Positions 1 to 13,750 of a stretch of DNA of 64,000 nucleotides are shown here, piece by piece. Made by a program: the position numbers and the translations under genes. Below the pieces are notes generated by a model, which saw only the letters and a list, made by a program, of their open reading frames with translations, did no database searches and was not told where the DNA came from. Every line of letters begins with the position of its first letter. The first letter of the stretch is position 1. The DNA comes from Batrachochytrium dendrobatidis JAM81 (taxonomy: Eukaryota > Chytridiomycota > Chytridiomycetes > Rhizophydiales): NCBI RefSeq assembly GCF_000203795.2, contig NW_006281111.1, forward strand, positions 470,888 to 534,887. The letters are read 5' to 3'.

Positions 1-3000
1 AAATACCAAAATCAAAACCTCCAAAAGTTTTGTCAGATTGCTCTTCAAATGATACAGCTAATCGACAGCCACCACCTATCCCCGATAGAGCAACAAACAA
101 GGGCTCGCCTGTCCATATAATTTTTGACAATGACTGAAATTCTCCTTCCTCTCTTGGAAAAAAATCGACTTGAACTGTAGTTGTTTCACCAGCCTCAATC
201 TTGCCAGACATTTGTGAAAACTTGAAAGGTGTGTTGGGTGCATCAGAGAAATCGTTGACATTTACCAATTCTTGCTGCTCTAAACGCCAAAAGTCTTGGT
301 AGCTGCCAATGTTTGAAATTCCAATGGTTTGTAAAACTGATTTGCCTTTTTCAACTAGCCCAAAGTCTATTTTCTGAGGAGCAGCAACTATGCTTGGAAC
401 ACCGACACGAGCAGCAACAGTGAATGACATAATTTCATTGTCTCCAGACATGACACAAAACACTTGACAATATGATCCCAAAATGCTTGCCTGAAATGTT
501 GCTGAAATGTTGACTGACTCACCAGGCAATAAGGTTCCAGAAGTAGGGTTAACTTGAAATAGCTCATCAACGACTTCGGCGTTGACAGATGTCGCGTCAT
601 CCGGCTTGATGGGAGTAATAAGTTGGTTTGGCCTGGGTGTAATCAAGTAATCAAATCCAATATTTCCCTCGTTGGGGATATTAAACAGCAAAATGGAGTC
701 GCTCTTGTTTCCACCACGAATCAGTCCTAAATCAAAAGTGTTTTCATCCAATGGTTCACTCTGTTCTGTTTTTTTAAAATTCTCCACAGCCACTGCTGAT
801 ATCTGTAGCCGTCGAAGAGCTTGCTGCAAAAAGTCTCGATTGGGAATCCATTTATCTTTTGCCAACTGTTCTTGAACGGCTTGTACAACGGAATTGGTGT
901 TTTCAAGAATTCTTTCGCTCATACTTTCTATTAATTGAATTTGACCAGAGCTGTCCAAACCTGTCCCTGTTGCAAGCGTCATTTCTTGAGCAATCTGGAG
1001 AATATTCTCAATCTTCTTTTTTTGTGACTGAATTGTAGCAAGTGCCATCCGTGTAGTGTTATTCAAATCAGTCGGTACAAGCCCGCGAGAGCTCAGCGTT
1101 CTAGCAATTGCATTTTCTTGTGGTGTAAATTGCTCTTCAAAAGTCATTGGCGTCATTCCACGAGCACCATCAGCTGCCGAATTCATACCAAACGATCCTT
1201 CAGATGACTCATTATCCTCTCTACGTGCGCCTCGTCGACGACCAGGTTGATATTTTCCTAAACCACCAGCACTTTTTTTTAATGAAGATCCAGGCTTGCT
1301 ATCCAAATCAGCGGTACCAGGTATTGAAGCATTAGCACTGTTATTTTCAGTATCCGATCTGCTACCGCTGATAATTGAGGAAGCAGGATCGCGCAAACCA
1401 ATTGCAATCTCAAGTTCCTTTTCCATTTGAATCAACTCATCAGTAAATTTGGCTGCATTAGACTCGGCTGCGGTTAGAGGTTTTGAGCCATGCTTTGCTG
1501 GGGAAGTTGTGCGCACTCTACTGCTTGAATCACTATCTGTGATGGGTGAACGAGTAGTATCGGATACATAACTCCGTGACTGCAATCGAAGATTAGACCC
1601 ATCAAGCATGTCGGCATTGGTCGGATCGGATAATGGAGTGCTTCCGCCCTCGGTTGATGGTCTTTCTACATTTCCAGCTGAATTTATAAAAGGCTTTTTC
1701 GAGTGTAAAAGTCTAATAGCACAATTGGTAGATAAGCATCAAGTTCAAAAAACAATATCAGATTTAGAATACATATACAATCATACTGTGTTACAAATGA
1801 AATAAAATTAAACTATCGTACTTTTGGGTTTGTTTTTTAGTTGGAATCACGGGCTGCTGAATAATATTGGACGGAGCTTCAGCAACAATGTTTTCATCGG
1901 GCAAAAGCTCAAGCTCAGCAGTTCGAAGTCCCGCCAAAACCTCATAGAGATTATCCAAATGAGATTGAAAAACGTATCTAGAAGCTTCAATGTCAGGAGT
2001 GGGCGTACTTTGCACATCTGCATGATTTGGTCCTGGCTGATCTGCTTTTGCAGAGGTAGTATCTGATGCAATAATAGTGCGTGTTTCTCCAATGTGTATT
2101 TTCGGTGGTTTAATTTTCACAATGGCTTTGCCACCTTTCGCTGTTATACGCCCAGTATACTGCTCTCCATCCAGTGTACGTAAAATAAAAGTTGACAGAT
2201 ATGTGACATCGTATCCACGAGGACAGATTGAGATATTAATCAAAAAGGTTTGACCAGGTTGTACTACACTACTTACAGGATCGCAGTAAAAGCAACTAAA
2301 CTGACTTTCCTCTTTTTCAGTCTTATCTTGAGAGGTTGGCATCATTGCAATCTCATACTTAATTACTTGTGTGCCAGTATTGGCAATTGCAATGGATCTA
2401 GTGTGTGTGTGATCTACAGTGATAATGCCAAAATCAATATCCCTGAACTCGGCCGAGATTTTGAGATAAGGCACACCAACAACACCATAACACATTAGTG
2501 TTGGGTTTCCCGCATCGGTGAAAAACCGAATAGCAGATGCAAGTGTTTCAAAATCAGTTGGAATGTAGGTGATGCTGACAGCAATACTTTCTCCGGCACC
2601 GATTGTGCCTTCCGTGACATTCATAATTAAGCATGGATTTTCAACTTCTGCTTTCCAATTGCATGATGCATTTCCTTCGTTGTAAAGACGCAATTCCAGT
2701 GTTTTGTTGACATTAATAAATGTTGTTTTGAAATCAATCTCAATGTTCTGCATGCGAAAGGAGGGATAGCCAACTTTTACTTTGAGAGGAATCTGTAGGT
2801 TTTCAAGAATGCCGTTGGGAACACGCCACCATTTAACTAAAATATAGGCGCTTGATCCTTCAATATTCTTGCATTGGCACTCGAGTTGAAACGTCTGTGT
2901 ACCACCACTTGCAATAGTACCTTCGTGCTCATACGGATCGCCATTGACAAATCGAAATTCAGATGAACTAGAAACAATATCAAGTTCATATCTTGTTTCA

Positions 3001-6000
3001 AGTAAACCACGATTGTGAATTCGTAAACTCTGCTGGCTTTTTGAATTCACCTTCAAACTGCCAAAATCAACTAATTCATCAGATATCATCTCAGCACTTG
3101 CGCCAGTTCCACAGAGATGCACAGAGCAGGTGCCATATTTATGATGAAACACAGCGTCGCCATGAAATTGGATTTGTTCTCGTGGTGGATGAAATTCGAT
3201 TGTAATTTCAAGCCTTTCTCCAGCTTGAATAAACCATGATCGTTGACTAATTGAAAATTCTGGAGGTATCGAGTCCAGTATCAAATTTTGTGGAATCGAC
3301 GACATATTCATGACTTCCAAATAAAAAACCCCGCTATTTTGTTGAGATCGATCAGTCATGACACCATACGAATCTGTTTCATATGTGTTTGATCGATTTG
3401 TCACGGAAGTCTCAAAGTACCGCTCAGCAGGAGCATATCCAAAGTCATGAAAAGCAGGAAATAGTTCAAGTGGCCGATAAACAGATCCTGTGATATTCAA
3501 AGACGTGTTTTTAATAAGATTGTGTAGTGGAGTATCTGGCGTTTCCTCTTTATCTATATTTGGCATATAGTGAAATACAAGCTGTTCGTCAGCATGAGAT
3601 CTATATGTAGCAATGTATCCCATTTTAAAATGGTACGAGTGGAAAGGTTTCAGTTCTAAAATATTTGGCACAATCGAGTCTATAATTGATACACTGTTTG
3701 GATCGACAATTTGAACAGACAAAGACCGGTCGTACAAATGAACATTTTCTTTTTGTCGAAGTAATAGATCCCCTCGCCGTTTTGAAATGCCACTTGAGAA
3801 CATCTGTAGTTGATGCTGGGCTTGGATAGCGGAAGCTATAGGCATTAAACTCTGTCGTCTTTTGAACTCGTAGTATTTTCGTTTGAGAATGCTCCAATAA
3901 TTCTTTTTAATTTCAATACTATCAGGTCCATTAAAACCCAATGAAGAAAAGTTACCCATTGGAACAGTAACGCTTTGAGAAACAAACTGAAGCTTGAATC
4001 GTTCTCGAGTATGTGATGTTACCGCTTTCAAAACTAGTGGGAGTGTTCCTTTGTTGGTCAAGTAAATCGAACACCAAGCAATGGTTTCCTCTTGAAGCTC
4101 ACCAAAATTAATCTTTCGGTTTGTATATTTTTCGCAAACCAGATCAGCAACTCCACCTAAACCGGTCAATGGGATAATAAATGCCTTTTGATTTGCAAAT
4201 ATTTGCATCTTGGTTTGAATGCTGCGCGTTTCGGTCGGTTTGAAATAAACTTGGAACTCCATTTGAGATTTGGAAATGATGGTAAATGTTTTTGGAACAA
4301 CTGAAAACGGAGGTCGGACCAGTATAGTAACACTGAGGTCTGTTGTTCCATTGTTATAAAGAACTATTTGTTTTTTCTTTGCATTAAATATTACTACTGA
4401 TCCAAAGTCCAGAGCGTCTGGCAAACCGCTGAGCAAAGTGTTGACTGCCACACCACGAAGAATGATCGTGCCTACTTTAACTGGCTTGGACACTTTGTCT
4501 GAAATATCTGCAATATACACTTCACAGGTAGTTTCATAAAATCCACTTACGTCGCATTTGAATTTGAATGCCACAGTAAAGGTCTCATAACCAGTTACTT
4601 CCCCCATCATGACAGGTGCATCAAACGGATTAAACTTGCTTTTCAACGCAGTGAACTTGATACTCCATGAGTATGTTGTCAAATGAGGATTGCACAGTAA
4701 TAAATTTTTACTGGTTTCGACCATTGCTTCACCAGTTAATTCAATCTTGCCAAAATCAAGCACCATTTGATGATCGTTTCCAAAAAGTGGAAGCACTAAA
4801 ATCCCATTTGCAAGCCGTTTGATCATTTGAGTTGAATTGATGGAGTGACTCTCCTGATCCAGTGCTGTGGCAAAACCATAGATTGTAACAAATCTTCCAA
4901 TATCTGAGGGAGTATTGAAGTAACTATCTAGTTTAAAGGTGTCTCCAGGTGAAAGAAGCCGGCGGATTGGATCTACGACAAATCCTGTAGAAGTCAAAAA
5001 TTGAACGTTTTTGGGCATGGTTCCGCGGTTTTGGACAGTGAGCGCTTCAGAGGCAACGGTAGATTGAAACACTGAATCTCCCATTGCAGTACTTTCAAAT
5101 CCAGTAGCTATAGTGTCCACAAAATTGAATTAAGCAAGTTATTATCATCAGCGCATTTTAATTCATCAGATATGTTTATGAAATAACCAGTAGACATACC
5201 TTGAACTTCTGTAATGTAAGGATCTGTTTTAAATACAACATCAAATGCCGCACCGTCAAAGTTTTTCATCTTTGCTTCGGAAAAAATATCCATGGTTGTG
5301 TTCATGTCAAACAGATTCTCTCGTTGGATCTCAGTAGGGTAGTCTTCAATGAGATATTTTGGAGACGACATCCACTTGATTAAAAACTCTATACCGTTTT
5401 TGTCACGCGTGTCATTGGCTCTGCGTACATATGGCTCGATGCATATTCCAAACAATCGCATTGGTCTCATAAACATTGCTGCAGCAACCAAATGTCTATA
5501 TGGCTCAACCACACGAATGGCAATGGCTTTCATTAATGGACCGCGCATTTTTGCATGATAAGTAAATGTTACTGGGATAAGAGAAAAGGCTGGCACCAAA
5601 GTCGGTTCTGCATTTCGGGTAGATAAAGAAGTCGTAATGCTGTTTTTTTCCAAGTGAATTGAATCGCCTAAACCATCAATTGCCACACCTAAGTCGTATT
5701 GTGACTCGTTGATGAGAGAAATGGATAGTTCCTGGTGTTGGTCAATACAACAAGGTTTGAAAAATATATTTTCCCACACTGGAAAATATACTGCTTGACC
5801 AATAAATGCCTTGACGTGGAGAGGAATACTCTGAAATTCTGGGCATACAACTTCAATTGTAGTGCACAAATTTCCACGAATACTGCTTGTTCCTTGTCCA
5901 ATACTCAGCGTAATCTCGATAGTATTTGCCATATTTGGAGCAATTAAAACCAGATAAGGACAGGAAACATTTGGGTGATGTGAAAACAACGAAATAGTAG

Positions 6001-9000
6001 CAGGGGTATCGCCCAGATTCATAAATGTCAAACATCTGACAAGAGTTTTGGATTCAGTTGAGCAAATGCCAAAATCAAGAGTATGTGTAATGTGTCTAGT
6101 TTCGCTATCCGTTTGAGCGGAAATCATTTTACTAATAATCTGTGACTCTTCTTCACTAAAACATATATCAGAGGTTTCTTTGATACTTTCATGCTTTTTG
6201 AATTTGGCAATCAAGTCAGTACGTTCTCGAGCTAGAGTGTTTGCACCTTCGCACGATCTATCCTCATTTTCTGGGTAAAGTGCAATTGGAATGCCCGATA
6301 TACCGGACACATTAACAGATAAAAGATCGCCTCCAGGACCTCGAACCTCTACCACATCGTGTTGGTAACCAAGTAGCTTTGGCTCAAAGAAAACAAGAAT
6401 AGGCTTTGTCTCGAAAGGCTGTAAACGAAGCGAGGTGGTTGAAAGAGTAAAAACTGATTTAACCATATTTTCCGTAGCCAACGGTTTACAGCTCTTGGAT
6501 AAGCTTAGAGAAAAATTTGCTGTCTGTTGCATAATTTCACTCTTGACCGTCAAATTAACTAGTATCGATCCCGCAGACAAATTCTCTAGTTTAAACGTCG
6601 TTTCTTTGCGTTTTTCTGGAAGCACCCATCCAAAGTCAAGAAATTCTGGATGGGCAGTAAAAAAACTTTTTTGAATTGCCAAAAGTTGACAAGATGCCAT
6701 TCGCTTACCAAGCTCGTCAATGAGATATACTCCTCCCTCGACTCGCTCAGATTTCATTGCATTCGGATTAAATGTCACTATAATTTCGCTGACACCCTCT
6801 CCTTGTAAACGCAAATGAAATGATTTGAGTGTGAAAACATCAACCGGTTCAATGGCGAGAAAATAGTCTCGCTCATCATGATCACCACGGTTGGCGCGAT
6901 ATCTCAATGCAAGTGTTTTGGTAATAGGTACACTCACGCTTTGAAATTCCATTTGAGCAGGTTCAATAACAATCTTCATTGAAGCTGGCTTGAAATGACA
7001 AAACTCAAGTCCAGTTCGTAGAAACTCCCAGATGTTGCCTGGATCTTGCAAGTCAACTTGATCCACAATATCAGTTTTATCCTGTTGACCAAGTTTTCCC
7101 ATACTATATGTACGGGAAGAAACTATATTTCGAGAGTGTGCCTGCATAAGTGTATGTTTAAGTAATGGTTGCGAGTCTTGCAGACTGGCTGATAGGCATG
7201 TCACAAATGTCATTTCAGTCCGTCGTTTCTGTAATGGTGGTACTACAAATGTGTTGCTGTACAATTTTGAAAGTAAATTTTCCCATTCATCATCATCTGG
7301 ATGAGCATCCACAGTTTGAAATGCTGATGGTAGTAACATGACCCCACGATTGCGCATAAGCGATACAACATCATAATACGGAATACCGTCAACAGTAAAC
7401 CCACTAGGCACAGGAATAGAAAATCCTCGGGGAACAAAAAATGGGTTTCCTTCTACATCAATTCCCGCAAACATATTTCGCTGGCCGCCTTCTGATAATT
7501 TTCCATCCCCAGAGTAAAACCGAGTTCCCATTATGGTAATGCCAAGTGGAAATGGTTTGACGTGTGACTGGCGCCCATAATAAGGAATACCAAAAGAGTC
7601 GTACCCTGCTGGAATAGGTGGAATATTTACTGGAGGTGAAAAGTATGGCTCATTTTGTGGAGTAAACCCTGCTGGAATTGGGAAAAAATACACAATCTCT
7701 GATATTTTTGGTGGACTCGATGATATAGACTTATGCTTTAATAAGCTTTCATCATGTGTAAATAAAGAATCTTGGTTAAAAGAATCTCCAGTATGATTTT
7801 CAGATTGACCTCGAGTAGTTGCATTACGAGAATGATCGTACAGCTCTTTTGATTCGGTGAAATCAAGATTGTCATGGTAGTCATCATCTATGATTTCAAG
7901 TTGAATTGCAATCCAGTTTTTTGAGTTTTCACGCATACGAATATATATACTGAACTTTACTCCGATAGATAACGCAGCACTAGAATATGTGAAAATAATG
8001 TAAGCACAAAAAAAGTATGATGTTTTAAGACATGAGATGTAGCAATAGATGCATGCACATTATAACTACTTGCATTTCATTAGCACTCTGTTGAACCGTC
8101 ACACCTGATAAATCTTTATCGACTCCCACTACTCGAGCTAGAATTCGCTGCAACTCGGGATGATTTGGTTGAATAATGTCTAGCAAAACTGGTGCATTCA
8201 AGGGAAAATCGGAAATGTACGGGGCAGTTTTGAGAAAAGGATTTCGATTTGGCCACAAGATCGGATTACATGAATACGTGTAGCCCCCCTCTACTAAGCC
8301 AGACCCGCCAATACTATTGTCAAATATGCTTTCATCTTTTGATGATAATACTGCAATGCTGGAGGATACATTTGTGAGACTAGCCTGCGCAGCCAACAAT
8401 TTACCACGCACTGCTAGCATTTGTTTTCCATAAATGGGTGAAACAGGGTGTGCATTTCTATCAATACGTTCAGGATCGTATCCAGAAAACGGGCAAACAA
8501 TGCTAAATCCGTATGGGTAGCGCCGAGAATCAGCTGCAAAATCCCCCTCTGCTGTAATGTGTTCAATTTTTGGAGGTAGACGAGTTGCACCACGAGGAAT
8601 GTCGTCAAAGTTGGCCCACATGCTTGTGTTTTTAACAATTGTAAGTCTGTTTGAATCATTTCCATTTTTCATGGCAGGTGTAGCCATAGCCTCGCGACGA
8701 GAAATAAGCTGTATTGGATCACTCGAATCCATTAAAGTATTTGGTGCATATGTGTATCCATAAACAAGTGTTGGAATCCCGCCAGTTTGCTCCAAAAATT
8801 CATATTGGGAGCGTGGTGGTTGAAGTGCTTCAGTCCATTCCTCATCCATAAACAATGGTGGAATTGTAGTGACTCCTTTTGGGACGCCTGGAATAGATGG
8901 AATCAGGCGAGTAAGAGTGACATTTGACTTGTCGTGAATTGGTAAATCCAGCAGCACAGATTTTGTATTAAGCAAGGAAGAGTTGGCGTCACAAAAAAAC

Positions 9001-9080
9001 CCAGGACATCCAGGAACAGGAAGACATTTAGATACAGTGCCGGGTGAACAAATCAATTCTCGAAGAAGTTTAGATTGCAT
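1..9080 (-). CDS. Giant ASH-domain (HYDIN-type) axonemal protein, 3' end beyond the window
   Basis: Exons read 9110/9080-8070, 7954-5200, 5107-1822 and 1712 to beyond base 1; all junctions keep frame and carry GT-AG. About 2,900 residues are visible. The C-terminal two thirds repeat the ASH/MSP-like beta-sandwich pattern of ciliary proteins, with recurring L/I-D-F-G signatures followed by a hydrophobic strand and an 'N-x-G/N-x-x' turn (for example LDFGSVVIFNAKKKQIVLYN near base 4,390 and IDFGLVEKGKSV near base 370). The middle exon has proline-glycine repeats of the type IPAGYDSFGIPYYG. Families with this layout (HYDIN, CFAP47, CFAP65, CFAP74, DLEC1) belong to the central apparatus or axoneme; I cannot choose between them by eye. 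The last visible exon adds a disordered Ser-rich stretch and a coiled-coil-like segment before more ASH units. The ATG at 9080 is a fallback start: the frame is open upstream to a splice acceptor at 9110 that joins the preceding ARM-like coding region in phase. Confidence 0.8.
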
Positions 9081-9133
9081 TGATACACGACATTGCTCAG
9101 TATATTTCCACTAATCATTGAATTGAACAGTGG

Positions 9134-11785
9134 TTATAAATACGCAACAAAATGCATCAGTATGGATCGACAAGATCTTGGAAAATTTACCTTTTCAAAC
9201 ACTGCCACTTCGTTAGCATAGCTATCGCTGTTGAAATTGATTACATTTAAGCATTTTGAATAAACCAAGCCGGCTTGAATACATTCAATCCCTTGAAGAA
9301 CCGCATCTTCGTTGAGAATAGGAAGCCAGGAGCTAAAATCAACATTCAATATCATGGTAAACCCAAAAGCACTATAATTGGAAATTTACCCACTAGTCTT
9401 GAAACAGAATATTGATACTCACCTAACAAACTGAATCGCCATTCTTTGTAACGAGGGATTTGGCGATTGCATTAGAGGATGAATGAACTTCTTGAACAGT
9501 GCGCCAATATATTTTTTATTTACTTCGGTGTGCTTTAGCTACAGACATAATTTTTAAAATAAAGCAAGCCACAAGAGAAACTCAGACAAAACTGTATAGT
9601 TGAAAACTTGAGACAACAATCTAGCATCAAAATGCAACAAATTCCAATATTACCTCATTGTTTAGAATTCCCAACGTCGCTAATATAACGTGCATTTCTG
9701 GGTCATCCTGCTTAATCACACTTTGTTCTCGATTGAGAAAGATATTCGAAATAAAAGCATGTTCCTGGTAGACTAAATACAGCACTAAATCTTCAGTAGA
9801 GTTGGATTGTGGATGAAGCAAGCGAACATATTTTCCAATAGCGTGAAAAAGATAAATCTTCAAATCAAGTGCGTTTCTATCAATAGCGCCAGTCTGCATT
9901 AAAGGCAATTAAATTCTAATCCAAGTTAAAATGCATACCATATGCGAATAAAAGCCATTTTTAAGCCACTAAGCAATAATTCACTATTGGCTTTACCTTG
10001 CGCTCGTTATACTGAATTTCTAATAGTTTCTTTGCAAGTTCCCTCAATGCCTATAAAATAAATGATTGCATAAAATTAAACGACACGTCGTAATAGACAA
10101 AGCTTATTTACCGCATCTTCAATCGATAATGAACATCTATTTTTGGCCAAAAACATACCAAATGCATTAATGGAAGATACTCTTCAACAGACCCAAGCTG
10201 GACCCCAAGCTGCCCAATCAAATAAACAGCCTTTAACCGATTTTCTTTTCGCTCATCCGACACAACCAAATTCATCAGTAAGCTAACAATATTCTAAATT
10301 TGTTCCGGTAAACAATAATTAAACAAAGTCATTCCACATGTCATTTTCTACCAAATCATCAATATTCTTACAAAACAGATGACCGAATCAACAAGGGTTT
10401 TTATGATGCAAGGAAGTGCCCGGCCAAGAGCAACCATGGCAATATGCCTTAAAAACGACTCTGATTGTGCCAATCCAAGAAGAATAAGTTTCCAACCTCG
10501 ATTGCAATGAACCTGAAGTACAAACAGGCTTGGATCATCTGTAAACAAATATAAAATACATACATTTAGCTTCTGTTCACAGTCAAAACAATGAACCTAA
10601 TACCAAAATACCTCTTTTGGATACTTCGCTCAAGCCTTTGGCAATCAGCATCAATGTTTTTCCAATATTTTCATTCGAGACTGCATCAAGTGAAAGGCCA
10701 CTCAAGCCAACACATCTGCCCAGATGACTTGTATTGGCAATCGACTTTAAATTATTTCCTATTGTAACCCGCGTTAAAACCATAGTGGCTGCTGTAGCAG
10801 TAACAATATCAGTATTGAAAGCAAAAAGATCTTTACCTCTGGTAATCTTTCCGTTCATAGAATCTGATAAATCAGTGTGCTTGATCACTTTAGAATCAGT
10901 ATTCAATAGCTGTGGCACTATATTCGGCTGCTCAAGTGCTCCCATAATAGTTGAGCTCTGTGTTTTAGTTTTTGCATCCAACAAAGATCTATCTGTAGGC
11001 ATGACACTCTTTAGTGACTGATAGTGTGATGGCTGCTCCATCCAAGAGGTTAAAAACTCGGTTGTACTATCAGTGGGCACATTCGTGCCAACATTTTCTT
11101 GTGTCTGCACAGATGAATGGCTGACAACTTTTGCCCAGAGTGCTGCAACAACTGAAATGAAATTCTCTTGAGACTCAATGACTGATACTGTTTGGTTGTT
11201 TGCTCTCCTGAAATGACCTTTGAACTACATGCACAAAAACAAGATATTATCAATCGTTAACTGCTGTCATTTACGATTATAAGCAAATCTACTTTGAAGG
11301 AGCAAAATGAAGGGTTGTGTATATCTAGCCAAATAGCGACATACCACTTTATCGCGCAGCATAATCCATCGTCGAGAAGTAAGTCTTTGGAACTTGATGA
11401 TCTTCCTAGCTCCAGAAACACTCCTAGCAGATGCTGGGGCTGGACTCGGTGGTGGAAACGGTTGTGTCGAGACTTGGTCGTTTTTTAAATTCTGTACTCT
11501 AGGTTGTTGTGTTGAAGATGCTCTTGCAGATGCATCAGACCCGCCATGTCCAATACTTGCACTAGATATAATTTCTTCAGTAGCATTGGTCTGTTTAGGT
11601 CTGACGTATTTTTGCTGGTCTCGAGATACGAGATTTGATGCGAGTGGTGCACCATTACTACCACCTCCAGACCTTGACCTAGACGATGGACGAGCTGAAC
11701 GAATCCCGGTTAGTGATGGATAAGCCTCTTTGTCCTTTTGCTCAGCTACTGCTTCTTCTATTTTTTCTGGAGGCAATTGGCTCAT
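9134..11785 (-). CDS. ARM/HEAT-like helical-repeat protein, possibly the N-terminal part of the ASH gene
   Basis: Exons 11785-11345, 11224-10612, 10538-10372, 10293-10159, 10050-9997, 9893-9654, 9538-9423 and 9371-9191 join in phase with consensus splice sites, giving 649 residues. Reading on past the last donor adds 18 residues to a stop at 9134. The N-terminus (start MSQLPPEKIEEAVAEQ; an in-frame TTG lies further upstream) is charged and then Arg/Ser-rich and disordered. The rest is alpha-helical with repeated two-helix units, such as the stretch with SVIESQENFISVVAALWAKV and a later ALRELAKKLLEIQYNER, as in armadillo proteins. ARMC2, a central-pair assembly factor, is one candidate, but I see no decisive motif. 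A donor at 9190 (GTAAAT) and an acceptor at 9111 would splice this in frame onto the ASH protein, so it may not be a separate gene. Only 53 bp separate the two reading frames if it is. Confidence 0.6.
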
Positions 11786-12220
11786 CTGATGTATGTATTG
11801 GATTGAAGGGAAGAAATTGCTAGTTTTTAAACTCCGCCAACACACATTCAACAACTCTTGGTGATTCAAACTCAACCTTCATAATCACATCTAATTCGAT
11901 AGTCTATAAATAAGCGCACCAAGTGTTTTATTGGTAAAATATAACTTGTTGAAAATGCTTAGTTCAAAAAATGAAGTATAAACCATGCTACAATTTATAG
12001 ATTGATAAAGATGAATTTTAGTTTGTCAATTTTTGAATCTATTGTCAACTGGACACTACAAATCACGATAGTCCCTCTATACTAATCGTGGATCGTTTCA
12101 ACAGCTGCATTGCTATCGGGCACAATCAACATGACTACAAAGAACAATATACAAGTAAAATGATAAATCAGCATTGCACTGAAATATCACGGGACACGAC
12201 AGTTTTAGTAGTGATAGAGT
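11786..12220. other. Intergenic, 435 bp
   Basis: AT-rich spacer between two genes on the minus strand. It should hold the promoter of the ARM-like gene and the 3' end of the PH-domain gene. An upstream ATG at about 11,880 on the minus strand opens only a 20-codon frame that stops. No RNA gene or repeat was recognised. Confidence 0.5.
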
Positions 12221-13750
12221 TTAGCGGTAGCTGGGATTAGGCTGTGAACTTCCATAATACTGATTCTCTGGCTGGTGTGATACACCCTCAGATACCATTT
12301 TTGAGAATGATTGGCCAGAGTCACCAAGTCTTAGCGATGGTACAAGGCCAGTAAAAAACTGAGTTATGCTACGGGATCTTGAATTTGACCGAGAGCGAGC
12401 ATCTGATCGAGAATAGCTGGATACATTTGATTTACGACCAATACGAGTATCTTCAGAAAGATTGTCTTCTGTTACAAAGCTGAATCTTCGGCGATGGCCC
12501 AACACAGTCCGGGAACGAGACTGTGATCGATTTCGTGGTGTTGCACGAATATCTTGGCCATGATCCTGGTTATTATGAAGTGCTTGATCGTGTTTGAAAA
12601 ATGATTTGATTTTGGAAAAAAGGCGACTGGATTTTGTAGAAAGTACATTGTCATCAGTAGTATCAGCACCAATAATGATTTCGGCGTTGCGTGAAAGTCT
12701 GGAATCCCAAGCAATAGGATCAGCATCTACTATTGAGCGTGCAGGCATGTCCAGATGAGACGGAGACGTCACACTTTGACGCCTTTCAGATTCAAATTGG
12801 CCAGTTTGGAACACTGGAGAAACTGCAGTACCATGGTGATGCAACGCTTCATTAAAAGACTCTGGACTAACTGGTCGATAAGATTCGTGTTTAAGATTGA
12901 AATTAAGGTTGGTAAATGCTTCTGTAAGAGCACCAATCCATCTAAAGCGCATTTTCACGAGTATAAATGGATTAGCAAATTTGAGTACAAGGCTTGCAGA
13001 ATCAAAAGCATACCTTTGATAATCCGCAGAAGTGCTGGTGTAGAATTTAAACTCTTTGTAAGCGGTAACAATTGAAAAGGTACACGGAGATTGCAGCTCG
13101 ACTTCGTTCAGCAGTGCTTCAATCTGTGAAAAGTGAATGTAGGTTCTAACATTTGTACCAACGATAAGCAACGGATATCCTATTTAAATCATCAACCAAA
13201 CGTTACAAATTGGAGTGATGTGTAAAAACAGGGTTTTACAAAAAAGGTATTAGAAATATCCGCCTTGGTGGTTTTAGATCAAAGCACAAATAGTTGAGCA
13301 GCTCATCCACCAAGCGTATTTTAAAAGATGTAGAATATCGTTTAGCAATGGCTGGTTTAAGCATTGATGGATATGCATAGTATCAAATGACAGTTTTGTC
13401 AAAGTCGACAATTTTATTCCAAATTGGAATTCTAATCATTCAGGTTGCTAGTACAATATGGTGGTAAAAATCTTACCCGATACTGCCGAGAGCGAAATGT
13501 GTCCGTAAACCTCCATATTATTTTTTGTAACTAGTTCAGTAGCTTCCTCTACAGTAAGATTGTCGTTTCGCTGAGCAGCGGATGCTGCAGTTTGAAGCGC
13601 AAGCTCCGCATGAATAAGACTAACGTCATCGGTAGTTGTTGGAAGACAAAGCATAACCTGGCGATGAGATTTGACAGTCATTTTGCGTTGAGTGAGTTCA
13701 CCACGGAACAGAAGCCCTCCCGAGGGCATATCTTGAACGATCACAACCAT
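12221..13750 (-). CDS. PH-domain protein with Arg/Ser-rich tail
   Basis: Three exons, 13750-13477, 13179-13014 and 12941-12221, join in phase (phases 1 and 2) to 386 residues. The first half looks like a pleckstrin-homology domain. It opens with a strand pattern around MVVIVQDMPSGGLLFRGELT, has a long internal insert rich in Ala/Glu, and closes with CTFSIVTAYKEFKFYTSTSA followed by the C-terminal helix with the conserved Trp (DYQRWIGALTEAF). The Trp appears only when the 72-nt intron 13013-12942 is removed, which supports that splice. The second half is disordered, with RSRSNSRSRS-type runs and many Ser. PH domains bind phosphoinositides or proteins at membranes; the partner here is unknown, and I recognise no ortholog. 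Confidence 0.72.
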
